From Phycisphaerales bacterium (lineage in GTDB: Bacteria > Planctomycetota > Phycisphaerae > Phycisphaerales > UBA1924), in NCBI GenBank assembly GCA_030680655.1, contig JAUXUZ010000091.1, forward strand, positions 1 through 7,821: a DNA stretch of 7,821 nt. Reading direction: 5' to 3'. A model generated the notes under the pieces. The model worked only from the letters and a program-made list of their open reading frames with translations. It had not been told where the DNA came from and searched no databases. The first letter of the stretch is position 1; every line of letters starts with the position of its first letter. Shown here one piece after another: positions 1-5,850 of this stretch. Both the position numbers and the translations under genes were made by a program.

Positions 1-390
1 GGCGGCGGGGGCGAGCAGGCGCGAGAGTGGGCTCTCGATCACGTCCATGGCCGTGGAGTTGACGGTGATGGTCTCGATGAGGCCGGGGAGGTCGTCGGTG
101 GTCCAGTGCCCGTCCATGTACGACTCGGCGATGCCGATCGAGCCGCCGAAGGCGGCGGCGGCGTAGAACGACGGATTGTGGATGTAGACGGTGGCGTGCT
201 GGCCGGTTGCGTGCGGGGAGCGGCAGGTGCTCTCGCCGTCAACGACGGTGAGGCCGCCGATGGTGATGCGGTCGATCGCGGCGCTGAGGAGCTTGCGGCC
301 GGCGGCGCGGAGCGGTGCGGCGACGAGCGGGAGGCCGCGTCCGGCTTCGGCGGCGAGGGCTGGGCCGCGGGCGGAGGTGAGTGTGGTCAT
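1..390 (-). CDS. Cyclopropane-fatty-acyl-phospholipid synthase family methyltransferase (N-terminal fragment)
   Basis: Only the first 130 codons are in the window; the gene continues past position 1. The family (Cfa, COG2230) uses S-adenosylmethionine to add a one-carbon group to the double bond of an acyl chain in a membrane phospholipid. It yields cyclopropane or methyl-branched chains. The visible part is the N-terminal lipid-binding region. It has the family-typical stretch FGGSIGIAESYMDGHW at about residues 81-96, followed by TTDDLPGLIETI, which matches the LGxxESYMDGxWxxxDL pattern of these enzymes. The SAM-binding and catalytic residues lie outside the window, so activity cannot be judged. 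The ATG at 390 overlaps the TGA of the DUF1365 gene (ATGA). An AAGG lies about 7 nt upstream. It is the last visible gene of the lipid operon. Whether the product is a cyclopropane or a methyl branch cannot be told from this part. Confidence 0.85.
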   Translation of the reverse strand, partial: MTTLTSARGPALAAEAGRGLPLVAAPLRAAGRKLLSAAIDRITIGGLTVVDGESTCRSPHATGQHATVYIHNPSFYAAAAFGGSIGIAESYMDGHWTTDDLPGLIETITVNSTAMDVIESPLSRLLAPAA

Positions 391-1238
391 GCGTTCGCCT
401 TGTTGATGAGCGTGGAGGGGTGGGGGTAGACGGTGGCTTTCTTGAGCCAGAGGCGGAGTGCGTGAAGGTGGATAGAGGTGATGACGCGTGCGGTGATGAA
501 CGGGTAGCGGAGGATGGCCGCGCGCATTGAGGCGGGCGTGAGGGGTGAGCGCGTGAGCTGGAGGGTGGCGTCGAAGGGCTTGACGGGGCGAGCAGCGCGT
601 GCGCCGGCGATTGGCTCGTCCGGTGCGGGTGTGCTGTCTGTCTGCGGGCCGGGTGGGAGCGGGTGCAGGTTCATGTGTACCAGGAGGGTGCTCTGGGGCT
701 CGCCTCCCGGGGTGGTGAACGACCAGTCGTAGCCGAGGGCCATCGGCATGAAGGGTGAGACGTGGAAGGCCTTGTCGAAGGTCCAGGTATGGGCGCGTCG
801 TGTGGTCTTGGCGGCGCGGGCGTCGAGGATGTAGCTGTGGCGTTCCTTCCAGGGGGTGTTTGTGATCTGCGAGACGATCGCGTCGAGGTCGCCGCCGGGG
901 GTGAAGCAGTAGTAAAAGGTGACGGGGTTGAAGGTGTAGCCGAAGTTGCGGAGGTGGGTGAGCATGCGCACGGGTCCGTCGGGCATGCGGCCGGTGTGGT
1001 CTGCGACCATCGCGCGGACGGAATCGGCCAGGCCGAGGGAGCCGTGGTGCAGGTAGTCGTCGCGGCAGAAGCGTGCGGGGGACAAGGGTGAGCGTCCCCA
1101 CCAGCGCGACATGGTGAAGACCTCGTCGAGTTCGGCGAGGTCGAGGTAGGCCATGTAGAGCGGGAAGGTGAAGGCGTGCGCAGGGTGGCGTCTGCGGTGG
1201 CGGACGGTGCCGGTGTAGATCGCGCTGTGGAGGGTCAT
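387..1238 (-). CDS. DUF1365 family protein
   Basis: This is a 283-residue protein of the DUF1365 family (COG3496), which has no established biochemical role. Family motifs are plain: an N-terminal HSAIYTGTVRHRR start, GYTFNPVTFYYCF at about residues 100-112, and FDKAFHVSPFMPM at about 154-166. A Pro/Ala-rich stretch at about 193-220 looks like a linker or a lineage-specific insert. The C-terminus is hydrophobic and basic. The ATG at 1238 is chosen because it overlaps the stop of the flavoprotein gene (ATGA), has GGGAGG about 9 nt upstream, and begins the family-conserved sequence. The same frame stays open far upstream, but that stretch only shadows the flavoprotein gene. DUF1365 genes sit between FAD-oxidase and cfa-like genes in many bacteria, for example the Mycobacterium tuberculosis Rv0449c-Rv0447c region and proteobacterial ChrR-type stress regulons. 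A role in lipid modification is therefore inferred from context only. Confidence 0.92.
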   Translation of the reverse strand: MTLHSAIYTGTVRHRRRHPAHAFTFPLYMAYLDLAELDEVFTMSRWWGRSPLSPARFCRDDYLHHGSLGLADSVRAMVADHTGRMPDGPVRMLTHLRNFGYTFNPVTFYYCFTPGGDLDAIVSQITNTPWKERHSYILDARAAKTTRRAHTWTFDKAFHVSPFMPMALGYDWSFTTPGGEPQSTLLVHMNLHPLPPGPQTDSTPAPDEPIAGARAARPVKPFDATLQLTRSPLTPASMRAAILRYPFITARVITSIHLHALRLWLKKATVYPHPSTLINKANA

Positions 1239-2497
1239 AGCGGTGAACCTCCCAAGGCTCTTGCGACGCGCAGGGCGCTCTGGACGCCGTCTTCGTGGAA
1301 GCCGTTGAACCAGTAGGCACCGCAGAAGTGTGTGCGGCGCGGGCCGCTGATCTCGCTCCAGCGTGCGCGGGCGGCTTCTCCGGCGGTAGTGTAGAGGGGA
1401 TGGTGGTAGGTGTAGCGTGCGAGGACTTTGGCGGGGTCGATGGCGTTGTGGGCGTTGAGGGTGACGCAGATGGGCGAGGCGGTGTTGATGTGCTGGAGGA
1501 TGGAGAGGTTGTAGGTGACGGAGACGGGAGCGACCTGGTCCGTCTCGCGGAGCATGGAGTTTGTGCGGTAGTTCCACGCGGCCCAGCAGCGGCGCCTGCG
1601 GGGCAGAACGGAGCGGTCTGTGTGGAGCGTTGCGTCGTTGGCCTGGAAGGGCATGGCGGCGAGTGTGTCGCGCTCGGCGGGTGATGGATCGGCCAGCAGG
1701 CTCAGGGCGTCGTCGGCGTGGAGGGCGAGGACGGCGTGATCGAAGGAGTGCGGCGTGCCGTCTGCGAGGGTGAGGGAGACAGCGGTGTCGCTGCGGCTGA
1801 TGGTGCGGACGGGCGAGCCGGTGCGGACCGTGGCGCGAAGAGCGTCGCGGAGGGCCTGGACGTAGTTGCGTGAGCCGCCGACGACGGTGCGCCACTGGGG
1901 GCGCTGGCGGAGGTCGAGCATGCCGTGGTTGTCGAAGAAGCGGAGCAGGAAGCGAGCGGGGAACTGGAGCATCTGCTCGCGGGGTGCGGACCAGATCGCG
2001 GCGGCCATGGGGAGGAGGTAGTCGTTGAAGAGGCCGTCGGAGAGTGCGCCGGAGTCGCGTAGGTCGGCGACGGTGGCGTTGGAGGGGAGCGATTTGATCG
2101 CCCGCCTGCCGGTGGTGGCGAGCGTGCGGACACCGTTGACCACGCTCCACCAGCGGGGCGAGAGGAGGTTCGCGGGTGAGCCGACCAGGCCGGCGATGGA
2201 TGCGCCGCCGAACTCGAAGCGGGTCGCGGTGTCGTGGACGCTGAAGGACATCTGCGTCGGTGTTGTGGTGACTTTGAGGCGTTGGAAGAGGCGGCTGAGG
2301 CCGGGGTAGTTGCGCTCGTTGTAGACGATGAAGCCGGTGTCGACGTGGATCGAGCGGCCGTCGACGGTGACGGTGGCGGTGTTGGCGTGGCCGCCGAGGC
2401 GCGGCTCGGACTCAAAGAGCGTGACCTCGTGTGCGTCTGCCAGCAGCAGGGCCGCGGTGAGACCGCTGATGCCGGCGCCGACGACGGCGACCTTCAC
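1235..2497 (-). CDS. FAD-dependent amine-oxidase-like flavoprotein (COG2907 type)
   Basis: This 420-residue flavoprotein resembles the amine oxidase/phytoene desaturase superfamily. The N-terminus has the dinucleotide-binding motif VVGAGISG (residues 5-12), an acidic residue ending the second strand (FESE, 28-31) and GGHANT (35-40). These are followed by HVDTGFIVYN (51-60), a hallmark of the predicted NAD/FAD-binding protein group that accompanies DUF1365 and Cfa genes. The C-terminal FAD-contact motif is FCGAYWFNGFHEDGVQSA (391-408). In this gene group the enzymes are thought to oxidise or reduce modified acyl chains, for example in methyl-branched or furan fatty acid pathways. The exact reaction here is unknown. 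The start is GTG at 2497: it directly precedes the Rossmann motif, overlaps the desaturase stop as GTGA, and has AAGG about 7 nt upstream. A longer open frame to 3142 only shadows the desaturase gene and is rejected. The gene end overlaps the DUF1365 start (ATGA). Confidence 0.92.
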   Translation of the reverse strand: MKVAVVGAGISGLTAALLLADAHEVTLFESEPRLGGHANTATVTVDGRSIHVDTGFIVYNERNYPGLSRLFQRLKVTTTPTQMSFSVHDTATRFEFGGASIAGLVGSPANLLSPRWWSVVNGVRTLATTGRRAIKSLPSNATVADLRDSGALSDGLFNDYLLPMAAAIWSAPREQMLQFPARFLLRFFDNHGMLDLRQRPQWRTVVGGSRNYVQALRDALRATVRTGSPVRTISRSDTAVSLTLADGTPHSFDHAVLALHADDALSLLADPSPAERDTLAAMPFQANDATLHTDRSVLPRRRRCWAAWNYRTNSMLRETDQVAPVSVTYNLSILQHINTASPICVTLNAHNAIDPAKVLARYTYHHPLYTTAGEAARARWSEISGPRRTHFCGAYWFNGFHEDGVQSALRVARALGGSPL

Positions 2498-3495
2498 GTG
2501 GTCGCCTTCGCGAACGGGGCGCGGAGGGTGCGCTGCAGTGAGTGGACCTGCGCGGCGCGGTAGACCGACGCGGGGACTGGGCGGAGGTCCCAGACGACGC
2601 CCAAGAGCGCGAGCGTGCGGAGGGCCCAGTAGGCCGGGTCGAACTCGTACCAGTAGAAGCCCTGGCGGGCGGTGCCGGGGTAGAAGTGGTGGTTGTTGTG
2701 CCACCCCTCGCCAAGGGTGATGATCGCGAGGAACCAGTTGTTGCGGCTGTCGTCGCCGGTGTTGAACCGCTGTGAGCCGATCGTGTGGGCGAGTGAGTTG
2801 ATCGTGAACGTCGCGTGGTAGAGGAGCGACGTCGAGATGCCGAAGCCCCAGGTCACCAGTTGTGGGCCGCTGGTGTTCAGCGACGGGGCGGTGTGCTGGA
2901 GCGTGAAGCCGAGCGCGAAGAGCGCGCCGGCGAGGACGAACGCGCCGGCCATGTGCCACCGCTCGATGAAGACGAGCTCGGGGTACTTGCGCCAGTCGGG
3001 CACGCGGCTCCAGTCGATCTGCTGGCCGCGCTGGGTGAGGAACCATCCGACGTGTGAGAAGAGGAGGCCCTTGAGGCCGGGTGAGTGCGGGTCGGGATGG
3101 TCGTCGGCGTGCTGGTGGTGCACGCGGTGGTGAGCGGCCCACCAGACGGGTCCTCGCTGGGCGCAGGTGGTGCCGAGAGCGGCGGCGAGGAACTGTGTGA
3201 CGCGGTGGGTTCGGAACGTGCGGTGTGAGAAGTAGCGGTGGTAGAAGGCGGTGATGATGAGCATCCGGGCCCAGAAGAGCGCGGCGGCGACGGCGACGGC
3301 CGTCCAGCTGAAGCCGGTGAAGACCGCGGCGATGCCGACGAGGTGGATCGAGAGGATCGGGAGGACGTCGTAGAGGCGGATCCGCCGGTTGTCGCTGTCT
3401 GGCGTGGCGGCGTAGGGGAGTGAGCCGAGGTCGGGGCAGGTTGACGGTGTGGCGGTTGTCAAACGTGGGGTCCGATCGGAAGGAGGCGGTGTCAT
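2494..3495 (-). CDS. Membrane fatty-acid (delta-9 type) desaturase
   Basis: This 333-residue integral membrane di-iron desaturase (acyl-CoA/acyl-lipid delta-9 class, COG1398) introduces a cis double bond into a saturated acyl chain using oxygen and an electron donor. All three histidine boxes are present: HRYFSH at 86-91, HRVHH at 123-127 (inside AHHRVHHQH), and HNNHH at 266-270 (inside EGWHNNHHFYP). NSLAH at 233-237 adds a conserved histidine. Hydrophobic segments lie at about 43-83, 100-110, 182-200 and 212-232. The first 38 or so residues are polar, Pro/Thr-rich and not family-conserved. The start at ATG 3495 is the only good candidate, but no clear ribosome binding site precedes it. It is the first gene of the operon and its TGA overlaps the flavoprotein GTG. 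The reaction needs oxygen, which points to aerobic use. Position specificity (delta-9 or other) and carrier (CoA or lipid) cannot be read from sequence. Confidence 0.93.
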   Translation of the reverse strand: MTPPPSDRTPRLTTATPSTCPDLGSLPYAATPDSDNRRIRLYDVLPILSIHLVGIAAVFTGFSWTAVAVAAALFWARMLIITAFYHRYFSHRTFRTHRVTQFLAAALGTTCAQRGPVWWAAHHRVHHQHADDHPDPHSPGLKGLLFSHVGWFLTQRGQQIDWSRVPDWRKYPELVFIERWHMAGAFVLAGALFALGFTLQHTAPSLNTSGPQLVTWGFGISTSLLYHATFTINSLAHTIGSQRFNTGDDSRNNWFLAIITLGEGWHNNHHFYPGTARQGFYWYEFDPAYWALRTLALLGVVWDLRPVPASVYRAAQVHSLQRTLRAPFAKATT

Positions 3496-3587
3496 CGCGC
3501 TCGGCTTGCTTGCGCTCGGGGGGCGTTTCGTGTCAGGAGCCTACCGGTTTTTGGCCTTGAGCATTCGGCGGACGGGGGGAGTCGGGG
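3496..3587. other. Short intergenic region upstream of the lipid operon
   Basis: This 92-nt gap separates the synthase stop (3588) from the desaturase start (3495), and both genes run on the minus strand. It is the only place nearby for a promoter serving the lipid operon. I see no convincing sigma-70 or ECF-type promoter and no strong terminator hairpin. The octamer gcgctcgg occurs twice in direct orientation at 3497-3504 and 3512-3519, a 15-nt period next to the desaturase start codon. This could be an operator, or chance in GC-rich DNA. Read-through from the synthase gene is also possible. Confidence 0.35.
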
Positions 3588-4538
3588 TCACCGGGTGCGC
3601 GTGGCCATCTCGCGGGCGAGTTGGGCCAGCGGTTCGCCGGGGTTGCCGAGCCGGGCGGCGGCTTTGAGGGCTTCGGCTTCGAGGCGCGTGACGTGGGCGC
3701 GGGCGGCGTCGAGGCCCAAAGCGCCTGGGTAGGTGAGCTTGCCCGCCTTGGCGTCCTTGCCAGTGCGCTTGCCGACGTGGCCCTCGTGCTGGGTGACGTC
3801 GAGGATGTCGTCAACGACTTGGAACATGAGGCCGACGGCGTCGGCGTATGCGTCGATCAGCGCGAGCGTGCGGTCGGAGGCGTGGGCGCACAGAGCGCCC
3901 ATGCGGCAGGAGGCCTTGATGAGCGCGCCGGTTTTGTTGGCATGGATGCGGGCGAGTTGCTGGTCGGGCGGGAGTGGGTCGTCGGCTGCGCCGAGTGTGT
4001 CGTATACCTGGCCGACGATCATGCCGGTGGCGCCGCGGGCGAGTTCGGCGCACAGGCGGGCCGCAAGGCGCTCGTTGGGCACGCGGCCGGTGAGGATGCC
4101 GAAAGCGAAGGTGAGCATCCCGTCGCCGGCGAGGATGGCCATGGCTTCGCTGGTGTGTTTGTGCAGCGTCGGGCGGCCGCGGCGAAGGTCGTCGTCGTCC
4201 ATCGCGGGGAGGTCGTCGTGGACGAGGCTGAAGGCGTGGACGAGTTCAACGGCGGCGGCGGCGGGGAGAGACTCTGGGCCGGCACCGCCGGCGGCCTGGC
4301 ATGAGCGCCACGCGAGCAGCGGGCGGAGGCGTTTGCCGGGGCCGAGGAGTGAGTAGATGACGGCGTCGTGGAGGTTTGACGGGAGGGCGAGGCGGTCGAT
4401 GGACTCGCGGAGGAAGAAGTCGGTTTTCGCGGCGGGGTCTTGCGCGGATGTTTGGCCTGCGGGGTGCTCGGCACCGACTGCGCTCAAAGCCGCGGAGTCG
4501 GTGGCACCCGAGGCGGGGGAGCCCTTCGGCACGCCCAC
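3588..4538 (-). CDS. ispA: Short-chain polyprenyl diphosphate synthase, probably farnesyl diphosphate synthase
   Basis: This 316-residue all-alpha trans-isoprenyl diphosphate synthase condenses isopentenyl diphosphate onto allylic diphosphates in the cytoplasm. It feeds quinone, hopanoid/squalene, carotenoid or cell-wall lipid carrier synthesis. Visible motifs: GKRLRP at 68-73; the first Asp-rich motif DDLPAMDDDDLRRG starting at D108-D109, with the two-residue insertion typical of type II bacterial enzymes; GQVYD at 176-180; KTG at 202-204; the second Asp-rich motif DDILD at 243-247; and GKLTYP at 266-271. Phe103, five residues before the first Asp motif, parallels the Tyr of E. coli IspA and favours a C15 product over C20. 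The start is GTG at 4538, 3 nt after the IIA stop, with a GGAAGG about 10 nt upstream. In-frame alternatives are GTG at codon 3 and TTG at codon 18. Residues 1-37 are non-conserved, and about residues 11-26 are encoded by a palindromic repeat. The symbol rests on motif similarity only; a GGPP synthase remains possible. Confidence 0.9.
   Translation of the reverse strand: MGVPKGSPASGATDSAALSAVGAEHPAGQTSAQDPAAKTDFFLRESIDRLALPSNLHDAVIYSLLGPGKRLRPLLAWRSCQAAGGAGPESLPAAAAVELVHAFSLVHDDLPAMDDDDLRRGRPTLHKHTSEAMAILAGDGMLTFAFGILTGRVPNERLAARLCAELARGATGMIVGQVYDTLGAADDPLPPDQQLARIHANKTGALIKASCRMGALCAHASDRTLALIDAYADAVGLMFQVVDDILDVTQHEGHVGKRTGKDAKAGKLTYPGALGLDAARAHVTRLEAEALKAAARLGNPGEPLAQLAREMATRTR
4462..4510. 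repeat. REP-like palindrome, copy 1, inside the synthase coding region
   Basis: An inverted repeat pairs caccgact (4472-4479) with agtcggtg (4496-4503) around a 16-nt loop. An outer pair, gggtgc (4462-4467) with gcaccc (4504-4509), extends it past a 4-nt bulge. The 17-nt right arm ggagtcggtggcacccg (4494-4510) and the left ggcaccgact (4470-4479) recur exactly at 5875-5891 and 5851-5860, while the loops differ. Conserved arms with variable loops are typical of dispersed extragenic palindromes. This copy is unusual because it lies within the translated N-terminus of the diphosphate synthase gene, just downstream of its start codon. There it would also form a hairpin in the mRNA. Confidence 0.65.
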
Positions 4539-4541
4539 GGC

Positions 4542-5009
4542 TCAGCGCCCTTCCTGGTCTTTGATGAGGGCGAAGATCTCTTCGGGCGTGGCGGCGGCGT
4601 AGATGCGCTCGCGGAAGTCGGGCATGATCATGAGGCGGCTGACGCGCGCGAGGGCCTGGATGTGGTCGCTGTTGCGGTCGGGTGCGCTGGCGAGCATGAT
4701 GATGATGCGGACGGGCTTGCCGTCGATGGCGCCGAACTCGATGGGCGTGGACGGCTTGCCCAGCGCCATGGCCAGGCCGGTGCCGGCGGCCATGCCGGCG
4801 CACTTGCCGTGGGGGATGGCGAGGCCGTGGCCGATGCCGGTGGTGCGGGTCTGCTCGCGCGTCCAGACGGCTTCTTTGAGCGCGGCCGGGTCGGCGACCT
4901 TGCCGGCTTCGGCGAGCACGTCGACGAGCTCGTGGATGGCGGCACGCTTATCGGTCGCGACCATCGGGGCTTTGATGCAGTTTGGCTGGAGGATGTCGAG
5001 GAGGTTCAT
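4542..5009 (-). CDS. PTS IIA domain protein (fructose/nitrogen type, PtsN-like)
   Basis: This 155-residue single-domain protein belongs to the PTS EIIA type-2 family (PF00359), which accepts a phosphate on histidine from HPr or NPr. The core is GIGHGLAIPHGK, with the expected phospho-histidine at His67 in AIPHGK. It is followed by the FGAIDGKPVRIIIMLASAP segment (split here as FGAIDGKPV at 92-100 and RIIIMLASAP at 101-110), with HIQALARVSR at 116-125. The full usual domain length is present. No membrane IIB/IIC domain is attached or nearby, so a regulatory PtsN-like role is more likely than sugar uptake. The start at ATG 5009 fits the family N-terminus (MNLLDIL); no clear ribosome binding site precedes it. 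The frame is open upstream to an ATG at 5117, but the extra 36 residues are Arg-rich and unlike the family. The stop is followed after one codon by the GTG of the diphosphate synthase, which implies translational coupling. EI and HPr genes are not in the window. Confidence 0.9.
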   Translation of the reverse strand: MNLLDILQPNCIKAPMVATDKRAAIHELVDVLAEAGKVADPAALKEAVWTREQTRTTGIGHGLAIPHGKCAGMAAGTGLAMALGKPSTPIEFGAIDGKPVRIIIMLASAPDRNSDHIQALARVSRLMIMPDFRERIYAAATPEEIFALIKDQEGR

Positions 5010-5121
5010 GCGCGGGGTTGGTTCCACCAACGGTTCGGGGCGTTTAGCGAGTGTAGCCGATCGGCGGGCTTCGGTGCGCGAGCGCAACGCGGATGGGTGA
5101 TCGTGGAGGCCGCACAACGAG

Positions 5122-5149
5122 AACGACCCGGCTGGTGGGCCGGGTCGTT
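5122..5149 (-). terminator. Hairpin behind tRNA-Gln, probable terminator
   Basis: A perfect 11-bp GC-rich stem pairs aacgacccggc (5122-5132) with gccgggtcgtt (5139-5149) around the 6-nt loop tggtgg. It starts 5 nt past the tRNA 3' end in the minus direction. The sequence after it on the minus strand (CTCGTTGTGC) has only a weak T content. It may therefore terminate inefficiently, or act as a processing boundary and let transcription continue into the PTS IIA gene. Confidence 0.55.
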
Positions 5150-5154
5150 TGAAG

Positions 5155-5225
5155 CAGGGGTACTAGGATTTGAACCTAGACTAACTGAGTCAGAGTCAGT
5201 TGTGCTACCGTTACACTATACCCCT
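5155..5225 (-). tRNA. tRNA-Gln (anticodon CUG)
   Basis: The 71-nt minus-strand sequence folds into a full cloverleaf. The acceptor stem is AGGGGTA/TACCCCT (7 bp). The D arm has GTG/CAC plus one T-G wobble pair. The anticodon stem is ACTGA/TCAGT around loop CTCTGAC, giving anticodon CTG, which reads the CAG codon for glutamine. The variable loop has 4 nt. The T arm is CTAGG/CCTAG around TTCAAAT. The discriminator base is G, usual for glutamine tRNAs. The 3' CCA is not encoded (the next bases are CTT), so a CCA-adding enzyme is needed. No confident promoter was identified upstream. Confidence 0.97.
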
Positions 5226-5349
5226 GTGGTACAGGACCCCTGCGGGTCTGGCGCTCGTGTTCGGAGCGGCCAAGTGTACCCGCGCAGCGGTGTGGGGTCC
5301 AAGGCTCCGCTTCCAAGTCTCTGGCCTCTGATTCTCTGGCCAATGAACA
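5226..5349. other. Intergenic spacer between tRNA-Gln and the small gene's hairpin
   Basis: No credible coding region is seen. A promoter for the tRNA should lie near its right-hand end, but no clear -35/-10 pair is visible. A short hairpin, gaccc/gggtc with a 4-nt loop, sits just before the tRNA 5' end. The 9-mer tctctggcc occurs twice at 5318-5326 and 5333-5341, a 15-nt period, with no evident function. Confidence 0.3.
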
Positions 5350-5372
5350 AGCCCCGCGGCGTGCGCGGGGCT
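5350..5372. terminator. GC-rich hairpin, probable terminator of the small gene
   Basis: A 9-bp stem pairs agccccgcg (5350-5358) with cgcggggct (5364-5372) around a 5-nt loop. It lies 32 nt beyond the stop of the small minus-strand gene. On the minus strand it is followed by a moderately T-rich stretch (TGTTCATT). On the plus strand a run of six T (5383-5388) follows after ten bases. It may act in both directions. Confidence 0.55.
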
Positions 5373-5404
5373 GGTGGGTGGCTTTTTTCTTGCGTGTCGA
5401 GCGG

Positions 5405-5638
5405 TCAGCCGTTGGTGGGGCGGATGGGCGTGGCGCGCCCGAACGGGCTGCGCGGCGGCGGCGAGAACGCGGCCGCTGGGATCGGCGAGGGGGCAACGGC
5501 CTGGCCGATGAGGCGGTCGCCGCCGACGAGCGCCGCGGGCGCAGGGGTACTGCGTGCTGCCCGGAGTGAATCGATCCGTTGATCGAGTTTGCCGAGGATT
5601 GACTTGACCTGGTTAAACGTACGCTGCGAAGTGCTCAT
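5405..5638 (-). CDS. Small uncharacterised protein
   Basis: I do not recognise this 77-residue protein. The first 27 residues (starting MSTSQRTFNQVKSILGKLD) look like one amphipathic, possibly coiled-coil helix with alternating Leu/Ile and charged residues. The rest is rich in Pro and Ala, low in complexity and probably disordered, with PSP, PPP and RPT motifs. There is no signal peptide, membrane segment or cysteine pair. Support for a real gene is contextual. A good ribosome binding site (GAGAGG, 6 nt before the ATG at 5638) precedes it, a terminator-like hairpin follows 32 nt after the stop, and it otherwise stands alone between the tRNA and the divergent ABC-F gene. The N-terminal helix suggests self-association or docking to a partner, but this is inference. 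It could be lineage-restricted. Confidence 0.65.
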   Translation of the reverse strand: MSTSQRTFNQVKSILGKLDQRIDSLRAARSTPAPAALVGGDRLIGQAVAPSPIPAAAFSPPPRSPFGRATPIRPTNG

Positions 5639-5850
5639 CCGTGACCTCTCTGCTCGGGTTTACCGCCGGAGGAGATCGGACGGCGCACGGTGCGGGATGA
5701 GCCGCGGGCGCAAAAGTGATCAGGATTGGCTGGGCGGTCGGCGGTTTGTGCGGTCTGGGTGAGTCCTTTGCTGGTTACACGGGCGATTGGGGTGTGGAGG
5801 GCGCTTGGGGATCGCGGTGGGGTGTGGGTTGCTGCCTTTGGTTTGGCGTG

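Noticed and set aside
1239..2150. N-terminal extension of the DUF1365 frame upstream of ATG 1238
   Set aside because: It is a shadow of the flavoprotein gene. The family-conserved sequence starts at ATG 1238 with a good ribosome binding site.
2498..3142. N-terminal extension of the flavoprotein frame upstream of GTG 2497
   Set aside because: It overlaps the desaturase gene in another frame and is Arg/Pro-rich. The Rossmann motif begins right after the GTG.
4462..4510. Palindrome as an intrinsic terminator between the IIA and synthase genes
   Set aside because: It lies inside the synthase coding frame after the start codon and has no T-run on either strand.
5010..5117. Longer start of the PTS IIA gene at ATG 5117
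   Set aside because: The added residues are Arg-rich and unlike the family, and the family N-terminus starts at 5009.
4440..5582. Long open frame on the plus strand across the IIA gene, tRNA and small gene
   Set aside because: It runs antisense to genes with clear family motifs and crosses a tRNA gene. The protein is Gly/Ala/Val-rich with no motif. Long antisense frames are expected in such GC-rich DNA.
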